Assembly (NCBI GenBank): GCA_037969565.1
Contig: JBBKXQ010000020.1
Span: 28,488-92,487 of the forward strand
Reading direction: 5' to 3'
Length of the DNA: 64,000 bases
Origin: SZUA-35 sp037969565
GTDB lineage: Bacteria; Actinomycetota; Acidimicrobiia; Acidimicrobiales; SZUA-35
Positions 51,987 through 61,097 of this stretch are shown piece by piece. The notes beneath the pieces were generated by a model that worked only from the letters and a program-made list of their open reading frames with translations, was not told the origin of the DNA and did no database searches. The translations under genes were made by a program, and so were the position numbers. Each line of letters begins with the position of its first letter. Position 1 is the stretch's first letter.

Positions 51987-52331
51987 CTAGAGGTCGCCTT
52001 CTTCAACGACGCAGGCACCGACGATGCCCAGGAGATCAGCGGGCAGCGCGGCTTCCGGATCCGCTTCCATCAGGTCGTTGATTTCGGTGAAACGTTCGAA
52101 TGACATGTTGGCGCGGGCTTCGTCGTAGACGCACTGGCAGACCCGTTGTTGTAAGAGTTCGTCGGTTTCGCCATTGGTACAGGCGGCGAAGAAGGCTTCT
52201 TCGTTGTCCACAGCAAACGTGGTCGGTGCATCGTCTCCGCACGCGGCCGCAAGAAGTACGAACCCGACGAGAAGCGTGAAGAGTTTGAAGGGCGAAACGA
52301 GATTATGGGAGACAGGATTTGATGACCGCAC
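51987..52331 (-). CDS. Small putative lipoprotein
   Basis: This 114-aa protein has a lipoprotein signal peptide: a hydrophobic stretch LFTLLVGFVLLAAAC with the lipobox cysteine at 31, followed by GDDAPTTFAVDNEEAFFAAC. The mature part has four more cysteines (AACTNGE, RVCQCVYDEA, GACVVEEGDL), suggesting disulfides. The role is unknown; it would be anchored on the outer face of the membrane. Confidence 0.8.
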   Translation of the reverse strand: MRSSNPVSHNLVSPFKLFTLLVGFVLLAAACGDDAPTTFAVDNEEAFFAACTNGETDELLQQRVCQCVYDEARANMSFERFTEINDLMEADPEAALPADLLGIVGACVVEEGDL

Positions 52332-52334
52332 GGC

Positions 52335-52350
52335 GCCGACCGTAGTCGGC
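52335..52350. terminator. Small hairpin downstream of the 107-aa gene
   Basis: GCCGAC and GTCGGC enclose CGTA, a 6-bp stem with a tetraloop in the 36-bp gap after the minus-strand gene ending at 52368. It lacks a U-tract. Confidence 0.3.
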
Positions 52351-52367
52351 CGGCACGGACGACGGAA

Positions 52368-52691
52368 TCAGGTGCGTCGGCGACGGGCGTTGATGTCGAT
52401 CACGTCGGCGAGCGTCCGCCCCTCAGCCATCGATTCCTCGATTTCGTCGAAGGCCTGCTCGGCCATCACGGCCGCCGCCAGCGTGGTCCACAGATCCCGA
52501 GATGGTGCACTCTCCAGACCCGTGTCGCCGTTCATCAACCCGGCCAAGGTCGGGAGTAGGACGACCTGACCATCAATGACGGCTGGTCTGGCGTTTGTAG
52601 ACGTCTCAGGTGCTCCGAACATGCATGAGGTGTCGGCATTCTCCGCTGCAAACCTGAAGCGCGGCGGACCGAATGATCCATTCGTACCCAT
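52368..52691 (-). CDS. Hypothetical 107-aa protein
   Basis: This small protein has a polar N-terminus and an amphipathic C-terminal half (LWTTLAAAVMAEQAFDEIEE; SMAEGRTLADVIDINARRRR). AAGGGG lies 11-12 bases upstream of the ATG. The C-terminal region is acidic then strongly basic, as in small DNA- or partner-binding proteins, but no family is recognised. It is flanked by the lipoprotein and uracil-DNA glycosylase genes in the same direction. Confidence 0.6.
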   Translation of the reverse strand: MGTNGSFGPPRFRFAAENADTSCMFGAPETSTNARPAVIDGQVVLLPTLAGLMNGDTGLESAPSRDLWTTLAAAVMAEQAFDEIEESMAEGRTLADVIDINARRRRT

Positions 52692-52721
52692 TTGATCAAG
52701 TACCCCTTCTGACCAGGAGGA

Positions 52722-53405
52722 TCAGCGTCGGGCCAACTCCCGGGCCCGTTCGAAGACTTCGTCGAGCATGGGCTCGGTCAACCGCCCCGTGAACGTGTTC
52801 TGCTGGCTCACGTGATAGCTGCAGAGAATGGTCCGGGCCGGACCATCGGACGCCGGAATCTCCACCTCGACTCCATGCCCGAATTTCGGACGGGGGCGAA
52901 TCGAGAAGTAGCTACACAACGCCTGATAGGCAAATCCGCCGAGGGCCACGAACACCCGTCCATCGACGATCTCCAACTCGCGATCGAGGAACGGCCGGCA
53001 CGTGTCTCGTTCGACCGTGGTCGGCTTGTTCGCCGGCGGTGCGCACTTCACCGGCGAGGTGACGATTGCACCCGTGAGGGTGAGACCGTCGTCGATCGAC
53101 GTGGACTCCGCCTGGTTGGCGAACCCGGCCCTGAACATGGCTCGATACAACCATTCTCCTGATCGATCGCCGGTGAACATCCGGCCGGTTCGATTGGCGC
53201 CGTGGGCCGCAGGGGCGAGACCGACGACGATCACCCTGGCGTTGGGATCGCCGAACGCCGGCACGCCGCGGCCCCAGTAGGCATCGTTGCGGAACGACGC
53301 CCGCTTCTCGAGCGCCACCTGCTCGCGCCACTCGACCAGCCGAGGACACAAACGGCAGTTGCTCACATCCTCGGCTACGACGGCCAGTGCCCGGTGCGCG
53401 CTCAT
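52722..53405 (-). CDS. Family 5 (UDGb-type) uracil-DNA glycosylase
   Basis: This 227-aa enzyme removes uracil and other deaminated bases from DNA. It has iron-sulfur cysteines (NCRLCPRLVEWR), the motif GLAPAAHGANRTGRMFTGD, VTSPVKCAPPANKP with the third Fe-S cysteine, and the C-terminal CSYHVSQQNTFTGRLTEPM. This is typical of family 5 or UDGb. The ATG at 53405 is chosen; an upstream extension to 53639 overlaps the divergent phosphatase gene. Confidence 0.93.
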   Translation of the reverse strand: MSAHRALAVVAEDVSNCRLCPRLVEWREQVALEKRASFRNDAYWGRGVPAFGDPNARVIVVGLAPAAHGANRTGRMFTGDRSGEWLYRAMFRAGFANQAESTSIDDGLTLTGAIVTSPVKCAPPANKPTTVERDTCRPFLDRELEIVDGRVFVALGGFAYQALCSYFSIRPRPKFGHGVEVEIPASDGPARTILCSYHVSQQNTFTGRLTEPMLDEVFERARELARR

Positions 53406-53433
53406 GGCAGCACGGTAGGTAGCGTGATCGGCA

Positions 53434-54117
53434 ATGGCACCGCAGAAAAAGGCCCCCACCCGCAACTCCAAGAAGAGCGAAGGACCCAAACCCACACTCG
53501 TGCTCCTCGTCCGGCACGGCAAAACGCCCACCACGGGCAAAGTCCTGCCCGGACGTGCTCCGGGGCTGCACCTCGGCGACGAGGGGATTGCCCAGGCGAA
53601 TCGCGCCGCGCAGCGCATCGCCGCGCTCGGCCCGGGCAAGGTGGCCGCGGTCTACGCGTCACCGATGGAGCGGACGAAAGAAACCGCAGCACCCATTGCC
53701 AAGGCCACCGGACTCCGGGTTCGTACCCACAAAGATCTTGTCGAGGCCGACTTCGGACAGTGGACCGGGCGGAAGCTCACCGACCTCTACAAGCTGCCCG
53801 AATGGTCACAGGTGCAGCGCTATCCGAGCGGTTTCCGCTTTCCTGGAGGCGAGTCGTTCCCCGAGATGCAGACTCGTATGGTCGGGGCCATCCAAGACCT
53901 CGTCGCCAAGCATCCGGGTGAAACCATCGTTGCCACCTCCCACGCCGACACGATCAAGGCGGCCGTTGCCCATGCCCTGGGCACCCACCTCGACCTCTTC
54001 CAGCGGATTGTGGTCGGCCCCTGCTCCATCACCGCCATCCTCTACACCACGGGTGGCCCCGTCGTCCTCGCCGTGAACTCGATGGGCGACGATCTCACTT
54101 CCCTGGTCCCGAGCTGA
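53434..54117 (+). CDS. Histidine phosphatase, MSMEG_4193-type
   Basis: This 227-aa protein has the phosphoglycerate-mutase-like phosphohistidine site LLVRHGKTPTTGK and the second histidine in ATSHADTIKAAVAHA. The first ~20 residues are basic. It corresponds to the MSMEG_4193 family, which in actinobacteria is almost always beside DUF3090 and the SCO1664 protein, as here (54132 and 54673). The substrate is unknown. Confidence 0.93.
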   Translation: MAPQKKAPTRNSKKSEGPKPTLVLLVRHGKTPTTGKVLPGRAPGLHLGDEGIAQANRAAQRIAALGPGKVAAVYASPMERTKETAAPIAKATGLRVRTHKDLVEADFGQWTGRKLTDLYKLPEWSQVQRYPSGFRFPGGESFPEMQTRMVGAIQDLVAKHPGETIVATSHADTIKAAVAHALGTHLDLFQRIVVGPCSITAILYTTGGPVVLAVNSMGDDLTSLVPS

Positions 54118-54131
54118 GGCCCGAGCGAACC

Positions 54132-54656
54132 ATGAGCGAATCTTTCGAATTTCGAGCGGTCACACACTTCACCGCAGGAGCCATCGGCAATCCGGGGTCC
54201 CGCGTCTTCTATCTCCAAGCCGGCGACGAGAGTCGCTACGTCACGGTGAAGCTCGAGAAGCAGCAGGTCGAAGCACTGGCCACCTTTCTCCGATCCGTGA
54301 TGGACGATCTGCCATCACCCACGGAGAAGGCAGCGGAGTCGCTTCCGATCATCGAACCGGCCCTCCCGGAATGGGTCGTCGGCCAGATCGCGGTCGGGAT
54401 CGACGAGGCCGAGGCCGAGGTCGTTCTCGTCGTCGAAGAACTCGTGATCGATGACGACGATGATGATGATCAGGACGACGACCTCTTCCTGACCGAGGTG
54501 AGCGACACGGCCAAGCTCCGGGTTCACCTGTCGGTGGATCAAGCAGCAGCCTTCATTGTCACCTCCGAAGCCTTGATGGAGAAAGGCCGGCCGCCTTGCC
54601 GATTGTGTGGCCAACCCGAAGATCCCGGTGGCCACGCCTGTCCCCGCCTGAATTGA
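54132..54656 (+). CDS. DUF3090 family protein
   Basis: This 174-aa protein belongs to the actinobacterial DUF3090 family: FTAGAIGNPGSRVFYLQAGD, VTVKLEKQQVEALATFL and a C-terminal zinc-ribbon-like CRLCGQPEDPGGHACP with three cysteines and a histidine. A run of aspartates (EELVIDDDDDDDQDDD) sits in the middle. It always travels with the phosphatase upstream and the SCO1664-type protein downstream. The function is unknown. Confidence 0.92.
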   Translation: MSESFEFRAVTHFTAGAIGNPGSRVFYLQAGDESRYVTVKLEKQQVEALATFLRSVMDDLPSPTEKAAESLPIIEPALPEWVVGQIAVGIDEAEAEVVLVVEELVIDDDDDDDQDDDLFLTEVSDTAKLRVHLSVDQAAAFIVTSEALMEKGRPPCRLCGQPEDPGGHACPRLN

Positions 54657-54672
54657 TCTCGGCGTGTGCGCG

Positions 54673-55422
54673 ATGACGAAGGACGACGACTCGACCTCGG
54701 CCAACTCGGCCTTCGAACTCGGCCGCGACGACCTCCTCCGCCTCTTCGAACACGGAGAGATGGAGATCGAGGGCCGCATGCCCTACAGCTCGAATGCGAC
54801 GCTGCTGGTTCAGGTTCGCCTCGAAGAACTCGAGCATCGGGCGATCTACAAGCCGGCTCAGGGTGAACGCCCGCTCTGGGACTTTCCCGACGGCCTCTAC
54901 AAACGCGAAGCAGCAATGTTTCGCCTGGCCGACCAACTCGGGTGGGACGTCATCCCACCCACCACCGTGGTCGACGGTCCGTTCGGTGAAGGGTCGGTGC
55001 AGGCATTCGTCAACGGCGACTTCTCCGAGCACTACTTCACGCTGATGGAGGCCGGGGTCGGCCGGGGTGATCTCGAGCGGCTCTGTGTGCTCGACCTGAT
55101 CGGAAACAACACCGACCGAAAGTCCGGCCACTGCATCCTCGGAGTCGACGGCCGGGTCTATGGAATCGACCACGGGCTGGCCTTCCACGCGCAGTTCAAA
55201 CTTCGCACCGTGATGTGGGACTTCGTCGGGGATCCCATTCCGGCCGACATCGTGGCCGCCGTCGACCAGTTCGTCACCCGGGGGCCCCGCACCGACCTGG
55301 CCGAGCTTCTCGACCGGTTCGAGGTCGACGCCATGATGGCCAGGGCCAAGGCCATTCTGAAGGCACCCTACTTTCCGACCGACGACACCGACGGCCGGCG
55401 CTATCCCTGGCCGCTCGTTTGA
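54673..55422 (+). CDS. SCO1664-family protein (kinase-like fold)
   Basis: This 249-aa protein completes the actinobacterial trio with the phosphatase and DUF3090. It resembles the PI3/4-kinase-like fold: ATP-site-like AIYKPAQGERPLWDFPDGLY, CVLDLIGNNTDRKSGHCILG (catalytic-loop-like DxxxxNxD) and a metal-binding VYGIDHGLAFH. The substrate is unknown. I prefer the ATG at 54673 to the GTG at 54664. It is convergent with the MOSC gene. Confidence 0.9.
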   Translation: MTKDDDSTSANSAFELGRDDLLRLFEHGEMEIEGRMPYSSNATLLVQVRLEELEHRAIYKPAQGERPLWDFPDGLYKREAAMFRLADQLGWDVIPPTTVVDGPFGEGSVQAFVNGDFSEHYFTLMEAGVGRGDLERLCVLDLIGNNTDRKSGHCILGVDGRVYGIDHGLAFHAQFKLRTVMWDFVGDPIPADIVAAVDQFVTRGPRTDLAELLDRFEVDAMMARAKAILKAPYFPTDDTDGRRYPWPLV

Positions 55423-55456
55423 CGCCCACGACACCGACCCCGCACTCGGTGATCCG

Positions 55457-56110
55457 CTAACGATTCAGGCGGCGCTCATGGGCTTCCCGATCCCGAATGG
55501 CGATCGGCGAGGCCAGAGCGGCCTCGATCCGGTCACGGGATGCAGAACGATCGTAGAAGAGGTCGAAGAGTTCCATGATCTCCACATTGGTGTCGGGCGC
55601 CATCACCCGCATCACGGCGTCACCGGCCGCAACATTTCCTTCGCTGATCACTCGGCAGTAGAAGCCGGGCCGCCGCTCGGCTCGGAACCGGGCCACCATG
55701 TCGGGAACTTCCATCTTGGCTGCGAACACGGCGCACGGAATACGGGGCGACGTCACTTCGAGGATCGCGTGATCGCCGACATGGAATCGATCACCGACCC
55801 GCACGGGGTGCTCGGTCATCCCGGTGAGGGTGAGGTTCTCGCCGAATTGTCCGGCCGGAAGCGCTCGATCGAGCGAGCGCTCGAACGGGGCGTAGTCCTC
55901 TCGGCTGTACACATAAACGGCCTGATCGGGGCCGCCGTGATTCTTGGTGTCGACAACGGCGTCTCCAACGAGGCCCCCGAATTCGATTCGGGCCTCGGCC
56001 ACGGGTTCTTTGAATATGCCCGTCGCCCCCGAGAGCTTCGCCGCGGGGAACTCCCGGCGGCTACCGATCTGCACCGACTCGAGTGTCACTCCGTGCATCA
56101 CGATGGTCAC
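55457..56110 (-). CDS. MOSC domain protein, YiiM-like
   Basis: This 217-aa protein has the MOSC beta-barrel: GLVGDAVVDTKNHGGPDQAVYVYS, FGENLTLTGM and the conserved cysteine in SPRIPCAVFAAKM. YiiM-type proteins carry molybdenum-bound sulfur and reduce N-hydroxylated compounds. No partner gene is adjacent. The ATG at 56110 is used; a second ATG four codons on (56098) is an alternative. Confidence 0.93.
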   Translation of the reverse strand: MTIVMHGVTLESVQIGSRREFPAAKLSGATGIFKEPVAEARIEFGGLVGDAVVDTKNHGGPDQAVYVYSREDYAPFERSLDRALPAGQFGENLTLTGMTEHPVRVGDRFHVGDHAILEVTSPRIPCAVFAAKMEVPDMVARFRAERRPGFYCRVISEGNVAAGDAVMRVMAPDTNVEIMELFDLFYDRSASRDRIEAALASPIAIRDREAHERRLNR

Positions 56111-56147
56111 GATCGAACGCTAGCCGCCCGTGAGCTGCGGGCTTCGC

Positions 56148-57134
56148 TTACAGGGCAGAGGAGCGGTAGGCCGAACGTTTCTGGAGCCAGTCGCCGACCT
56201 GGTTCAGAGACAACACCGTGAAGGACAATGCCAGCGAGGGCCAGAGCACGGGGAAGATGGTCTGCTTGATGTCCTTGCGGCCTTCGTTGATCATGTTGCC
56301 CCACGTGGGCTCTGGGGGCTGCACGCTCAAGCCGAGGAAGCTGAGTGTTCCCTCGACAACGATCACGAATGCGGCCGCAACCAAGGCATAGGCCAGAAGT
56401 GTCGGAAGCACGTTCGGCACGATCTCGCGGAAGAGGATCTTCCCCTTCTTCGTTCCGATCGCCTGGGCCGCATGCACGAACTCACGGTTGGCGATGGCAA
56501 GGGTGTTGGCCCTGGCCACACGGGTGTAAGCCGGAATCGAGAGAAATCCGATCACGAGCGCAATGACGAAGAGGTTGCGCACCTTGAAGATCGAGACCAT
56601 GGCCAGCAGCAGCACCAGCGCCGGGAAGGCCAGAATCACATCGATGATCGACATGATGACCGTCTCTGTCTTGCCTCGGACGTAACCCACGAACGTGCCG
56701 ATGAGGCCACCGACGATCACCCCGCATGCGGCCGCAGTGCCGGCCACGATGATGGAGGTCCACCCACCGAGCATGATTCGGGCGAAGGTGTCGCGAGACA
56801 GGATGTCGGTGCCGAGGATGTGACCGCTGGATGGGCTCTCGTTCGGAAGTGCCGATCTCGTACCGGTGCGGAAGTCGACACCTTGGAAATAGGGGTTCTG
56901 CAACGGCAGTGAGCCACCGATGGCGTTGTCGATCTTGGCGTAGATGGCGCCGAAGAAGATGAACAACAGCCACAACGCTGCCAGCTTCACCGTGATCGGC
57001 ATCTCCTTGAACAACTCATGCGGCTTCTTGCGGGATGGTTTCGGGATCCCGGCAGCCGCCGTCATCGATACGGCCGTGGACACGGGCGTGATGTTCCGGC
57101 TCGGAAACGAAGCGGCATTCTCTGTGGCGGTCAT
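56148..57134 (-). CDS. Oligopeptide/dipeptide-type ABC transporter permease (DppC-like)
   Basis: This 328-aa membrane protein has a cytoplasmic N-terminus, five or six transmembrane helices and the permease EAA loop (EFVHAAQAIGTKKGKILFREI, an EAA-G-type loop). GHILGTDILSRDTFARIMLG is the typical DppC/OppC segment. It pairs with the DppB-like permease at 57139 and the lipoprotein receptor at 58144, and depends on the two ATPases at 60075 and 61097. The five genes form one ABC importer. The substrate (peptide, nickel or glycoside) cannot be told from sequence. Confidence 0.94.
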   Translation of the reverse strand: MTATENAASFPSRNITPVSTAVSMTAAAGIPKPSRKKPHELFKEMPITVKLAALWLLFIFFGAIYAKIDNAIGGSLPLQNPYFQGVDFRTGTRSALPNESPSSGHILGTDILSRDTFARIMLGGWTSIIVAGTAAACGVIVGGLIGTFVGYVRGKTETVIMSIIDVILAFPALVLLLAMVSIFKVRNLFVIALVIGFLSIPAYTRVARANTLAIANREFVHAAQAIGTKKGKILFREIVPNVLPTLLAYALVAAAFVIVVEGTLSFLGLSVQPPEPTWGNMINEGRKDIKQTIFPVLWPSLALSFTVLSLNQVGDWLQKRSAYRSSAL

Positions 57135-57138
57135 CGAC

Positions 57139-58089
57139 TCAGCCCTTCCTGATCCGCGGATCGATGGCGAGATACAGAAGATCGACGAGTGTGTTGACGA
57201 TCACGTAGGCCGCTGCGATGAAGACCGTGATTCCCTGGATGACCACGATGTCGCGCTGGCTGATCGCGTTGATGAGTCGGAACCCGAGACCGGGCAGAGC
57301 GAACAGTGTCTCGATCACGATCGTGCCACCGAGGAGTGCGCCGAAGTTGATCCCGGCGATGGTGATCAAGCTGAGCGAACTGGGCCGGAGTGCGTGACGG
57401 AAGAGGATGTAGCGGTCGGTGAGGCCCTTGGCCTTGGCCGAGAGGACGAAGTTCTCCTGGAGGGTGGCGATCATGTCGGATCGCAGGAGGCGGGAGAAGA
57501 TGGCCATCTGGGTGAGCGCCAGTGCGAAGGCCGGGAGGATCGCCGTTTTCAGGTTGGGGCCGATGCCACCACTGATCCGGTTCCAACCGGTCGACGGCAG
57601 CAGCGTGAACTTCACGGTGAAGAGCCAGATCAGGAAAATGCCGACGATGAAGTTCGGTACCGACAAGGCGACTTGAGCAACGGCCGATGTGATCTGATCG
57701 GGCGCCTTGCCCTGTTTGTAGGCCCCCACGACACCGGCGGGGACGGCCATGATCATGGCCAGGATCACGGCGAGGATCGCCAGCTCGGCTGTGACCGGCA
57801 ACCGTTGGGAGATCATCTCTGATACGGGTTGATCGGTGACGAAGGATCTCCCGAGGTCACCCGTGGCCGCATCTCCGAGCCAAATGCCGTAGCGAACGAA
57901 CAATGGCTCGTCGAGATTCAGTTCGGCTCGAATGCGAGCGATGGTCTCGGCGTCGCGAGGAGCGTTGGGAGGAAGAATTGCGTTGACCGGATCCCCGGGC
58001 AGAAGGGCAGTCATGACGAAGGTCAGGAACGAGACGGCCAACAGGGTCGCTGCGAGGCGAACGAGCCGTAGTGCCAGAACCTTTGCCAT
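57139..58089 (-). CDS. Oligopeptide/dipeptide-type ABC transporter permease (DppB-like)
   Basis: This 316-aa membrane protein starts with a transmembrane helix (LVRLAATLLAVSFLTFVMTA) and the conserved LLPGDPVNAILPPNAP. The EAA-type loop is ENFVLSAKAKGLTDRYILFR. It ends 4 nt before the DppC-like gene, which follows on the same mRNA. Confidence 0.95.
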   Translation of the reverse strand: MAKVLALRLVRLAATLLAVSFLTFVMTALLPGDPVNAILPPNAPRDAETIARIRAELNLDEPLFVRYGIWLGDAATGDLGRSFVTDQPVSEMISQRLPVTAELAILAVILAMIMAVPAGVVGAYKQGKAPDQITSAVAQVALSVPNFIVGIFLIWLFTVKFTLLPSTGWNRISGGIGPNLKTAILPAFALALTQMAIFSRLLRSDMIATLQENFVLSAKAKGLTDRYILFRHALRPSSLSLITIAGINFGALLGGTIVIETLFALPGLGFRLINAISQRDIVVIQGITVFIAAAYVIVNTLVDLLYLAIDPRIRKG

Positions 58090-58134
58090 GAATGCTTCCT
58101 TCTACCCGAGAATCGTGGTCAATGAGTGAGAGAG

Positions 58135-58150
58135 CAGCTGGGCTCAGCTG
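58135..58150. promoter_or_regulatory. Short stem-loop between receptor and permease genes
   Basis: Two CAGCTG hexamers separated by GGCT can pair, spanning the stop of the receptor gene. Such elements can stabilise receptor mRNA so that the binding protein is made in excess over the permeases. The element is short and might be chance. Confidence 0.3.
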
Positions 58151-59928
58151 GCCAGCCACACCTCGTGGTAACGGCCCTCGACGGCAGGGATTCCGGCGCC
58201 GAGTTCACCACTGGGGAGATGCCAGGCGTTGAGGCCTTGGACGCTGGGATCGAGTCCGAAGGCGGTTGCGGTATGACCCGAGTACCAGACCGGAACCTCT
58301 TCTGCGATGATCATCATGATCGACTCGTAGAGGGCATAACGCTCGTCGAAGTCGTCGGTCCTGGTGGCGGCCACTGCTGCGGTGAACGCATCGGGGCTGA
58401 ACCAGTTCTCGAAGTTCAGCGGCGACACGACGCCCGGGATACCGGCGGCCTCGGCGATCGCCGGGGTCGGCGGTGCCAGGAACGGATTGATGTTGATCGA
58501 GGGATCATCATCGGCACTCCAGCGCCAGCAGTGGGCCTGGTGGGTACCTTCGAAGTCTGGCGGAGCGCCGAGTGCATTGTTGATGTGGGTCTGCTGATCG
58601 AAGTTTGTCAACGACACGTTGACCAGGGCAGAGCCGGTCCACACCTCTTCGATCACCTGCATGGCCGCAATCAACGTGGGATCGGGAGGACAGGACAGCT
58701 CGACGTCGATGAGCTCACCGACGGCCTTGCCGTCGGACCGAGCCGGATCGTCGACGTATTCCTGGAGGAGTGCGACACCTTCGTCGAAGTTGAACTTCGG
58801 CCAGGCGTCAGCGACCTTCTGGGAATACCACGGGCTGTCCGGGCTGAACCACTGCGTGGCCGGAAGCGAAATTCCGGTGCCGCCCAGTGCTTCGATCACG
58901 CGATCTTGAGGATTGAGTTGGGTGAGTCCCTTGCGAACACGAACGTCGTCGAAGGGTGCGACGGCGTTGTTGTACATGCCGCCACCGGTGTTGTTGCCCT
59001 GGAATTCGAGCAGGACGATCGAGTCGCCGACGTCTCGAGCGTCACGGATGGTGCCCTGACGGAGGGTCTGGAAGGCCTGCACCGTGCCGGAGAGCAGCGA
59101 GTCGAGGCGGGTTCCCTCATCGGGGATCGGACGGAACGTGATCGAATCGAGGTACGGCAACTGATTGCCGTCGGGATCGACTCCCCAGTAGTTCTCGTTG
59201 CGAACCACGACGGTTTCGTTGTCGAGATCTCGGCTCTCGATCATGAACGGTCCCGTGCCGTTCGGCGCCGTGCTGTAGCCGGCAGGGTCGGCGGCAGCGG
59301 CGACCGGGTCGAACACGGCGCCGATCTCGGGACGAGTCAGGAAGGCCAGGAACGCCGAGTTGGCTTGGCTGAGGGTGTAGGTGACTTCGAGATCACCGGT
59401 TGCCTGCACGTCGGCCAGGTTCGATGATCCGATCTGACCAGCCGAAGCCGCTCCGGTGAGCTGGATGACAAACATGTCGGCGATCGACTGCGCGGTGAGG
59501 GCGCTGCCGTCGTGGAACGTGACGCCAGGGCGCAACGTGACGACGTACTCGGTGAAGTCGTCGTTGACCGTGGACGACTCGGCCAGGAACGGCTGCGGAA
59601 CGAACGAGGTGTCGATCTCGAACAAGGTGTCGTGGATCGTCCTCATGATGTTGAGGCAGGGTGAGGAGCAAGCGTCCTCCCAGGGGCGAAGGCCGGTGGC
59701 CTCGGACTCGAGCCCGACGGCGATGGTGCCGCCATAGGTGCGTTCTCCGTCGACTTCGGCCACTTCGGTGTCGGCCGCCGTTGTGGCGGTACTGTCCTCG
59801 GTCGCAGCTGTCACTGCGGTCGTGTCACCCGATGCTCCATCTCCGTCGCTACTGCTGCCGCATGCGGCGGCAATCATGGCGAATGAAAAGAGCAGGGCGA
59901 GCAGTTTGTACAACCCTCGCTGGTTCAT
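58144..59928 (-). CDS. Extracellular solute-binding lipoprotein (family 5, oligopeptide-type)
   Basis: This 594-aa receptor has a lipoprotein signal peptide with lipobox ending IAAACGSSS (Cys23), a Ser/Thr/Asp-rich linker and the SBP_bac_5 fold: VVTLRPGVTFHDGSALTA, GTGPFMIESRD and DDVRVRKGLTQL. Family members bind oligopeptides, dipeptides, nickel, glycosides or opines. It is the third of five transporter genes and is transcribed after the ATPases. Confidence 0.94.
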   Translation of the reverse strand: MNQRGLYKLLALLFSFAMIAAACGSSSDGDGASGDTTAVTAATEDSTATTAADTEVAEVDGERTYGGTIAVGLESEATGLRPWEDACSSPCLNIMRTIHDTLFEIDTSFVPQPFLAESSTVNDDFTEYVVTLRPGVTFHDGSALTAQSIADMFVIQLTGAASAGQIGSSNLADVQATGDLEVTYTLSQANSAFLAFLTRPEIGAVFDPVAAAADPAGYSTAPNGTGPFMIESRDLDNETVVVRNENYWGVDPDGNQLPYLDSITFRPIPDEGTRLDSLLSGTVQAFQTLRQGTIRDARDVGDSIVLLEFQGNNTGGGMYNNAVAPFDDVRVRKGLTQLNPQDRVIEALGGTGISLPATQWFSPDSPWYSQKVADAWPKFNFDEGVALLQEYVDDPARSDGKAVGELIDVELSCPPDPTLIAAMQVIEEVWTGSALVNVSLTNFDQQTHINNALGAPPDFEGTHQAHCWRWSADDDPSININPFLAPPTPAIAEAAGIPGVVSPLNFENWFSPDAFTAAVAATRTDDFDERYALYESIMMIIAEEVPVWYSGHTATAFGLDPSVQGLNAWHLPSGELGAGIPAVEGRYHEVWLAS

Positions 59929-60042
59929 GGATTTCTCCCCTTGTGTTGCTGGACCGTCGTCTCAGACGAGCACGACGAATTCGGATGGTGTAGCAGATGT
60001 GACTGGCGGCACAAATTCGGCCCCTCGGTTCGACACCGCGTT

Positions 60043-60052
60043 GTCACGTGAC
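60043..60052. promoter_or_regulatory. GTCACGTGAC palindrome
   Basis: A 10-bp perfect palindrome lies in the 146-bp gap between the OppF-like stop and the receptor start (59929-60074). It may be an operator for an internal promoter or just chance; no other element was seen in the gap. Confidence 0.25.
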
Positions 60053-60074
60053 GTAGTTGATCAGCTCTGGCTTG

Positions 60075-61097
60075 TCAGGGCAGGGACACCTCCACGTCAT
60101 CGACCTCGACGAGCGGGTGATGGCAGGCGACGTAGTGGTCGTCGTTGACTCGTCGCATCTGGGGTTCGACTCGTTCACAGATGTCGTCGGCCAGTGGGCA
60201 GCGCGTCCGGAAACGACAGCCGCTGGGCGGAGCGAGCGGCGACGGCAACTCACCGTCGACGATCATCGAATCGTCGAGCGCCACCAGTGGATCGGGCACC
60301 GGAATCGAGCCGAGGAGGAGTTTCGTGTACGGATGGGCCGGTTGGGCGTAGAGCTCGTCGGATTCGGAGACCTCGCACATCTTGCCGAGGTACATCACGG
60401 CGACGCGATCGCTGATGTTCTTCACGACGGCGAGGTCGTGGGCGATGAAAACCAACGTGAGCCCGGAACGAGCTTTCAGATCCTCGAGCATGTTGAGGAT
60501 CTGAGCCTGAACCGAGACGTCGAGGGCCGACACGGGTTCGTCACAGATGATGAGTTCAGGTTCCATCACCAGAGCGCGAGCAATCGAGATGCGCTGGCAT
60601 TGGCCGCCGGAGAATTCGTGCGGGCGTTTGTAGCGGGCGACATCGGGATCGATACCGACCGCCTCCAACATCGAACTCACGATCTTCCATTGTTCGTCGT
60701 CATCGTGAGGTCCCCAGACCTCCAATGGCTCGGCAACCACATCGCCGACCCTCCGCCGCGGGTTCAGCGACGAGATCGGATCCTGGAAGATCATCTGCAG
60801 ATCGGTGCGCTTGGCCCGCATCGCCTCGCCATCGAGTTGGGTGAGGTCTTCGCCCTCCAACCGGACCGACCCACCCGTGGGCGGTGGCAACTGGAGGATC
60901 GCTCGACCCGTCGTCGACTTACCGCACCCACTCTCGCCGACGAGACCGAGGGTTTCGCCCCGGGCAATGTCGAAGCTGATCCCACTGACGGCGTGGACGG
61001 TACGCCCTCTCCCGGCCGGGAACTCGACCGTGAGATCTTCGACTCGCAACAGCACCTCGTTCTCCGGGCGGAGGTGAGCCTTACCTGAGCCGGCCAT
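60075..61097 (-). CDS. ABC transporter ATPase, OppF-like
   Basis: This 340-aa ATPase has Walker A GESGCGKSTTGRAI, signature FSGGQCQRISIARALV, Walker B ELIICDEPVSALDVSVQAQI and the OppF-type C-terminal cysteine-bearing extension (GCRFRTRCPLADDICE) that in OppD/OppF proteins can hold a [4Fe-4S] cluster. The ATG overlaps the OppD-like stop (TGATG). Confidence 0.96.
   Translation of the reverse strand: MAGSGKAHLRPENEVLLRVEDLTVEFPAGRGRTVHAVSGISFDIARGETLGLVGESGCGKSTTGRAILQLPPPTGGSVRLEGEDLTQLDGEAMRAKRTDLQMIFQDPISSLNPRRRVGDVVAEPLEVWGPHDDDEQWKIVSSMLEAVGIDPDVARYKRPHEFSGGQCQRISIARALVMEPELIICDEPVSALDVSVQAQILNMLEDLKARSGLTLVFIAHDLAVVKNISDRVAVMYLGKMCEVSESDELYAQPAHPYTKLLLGSIPVPDPLVALDDSMIVDGELPSPLAPPSGCRFRTRCPLADDICERVEPQMRRVNDDHYVACHHPLVEVDDVEVSLP

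Noticed and set aside
54132..54656. Run of aspartates in DUF3090 as a repeat expansion
   Set aside because: It is a short codon-mixed Asp run and such acidic linkers are common in this family.
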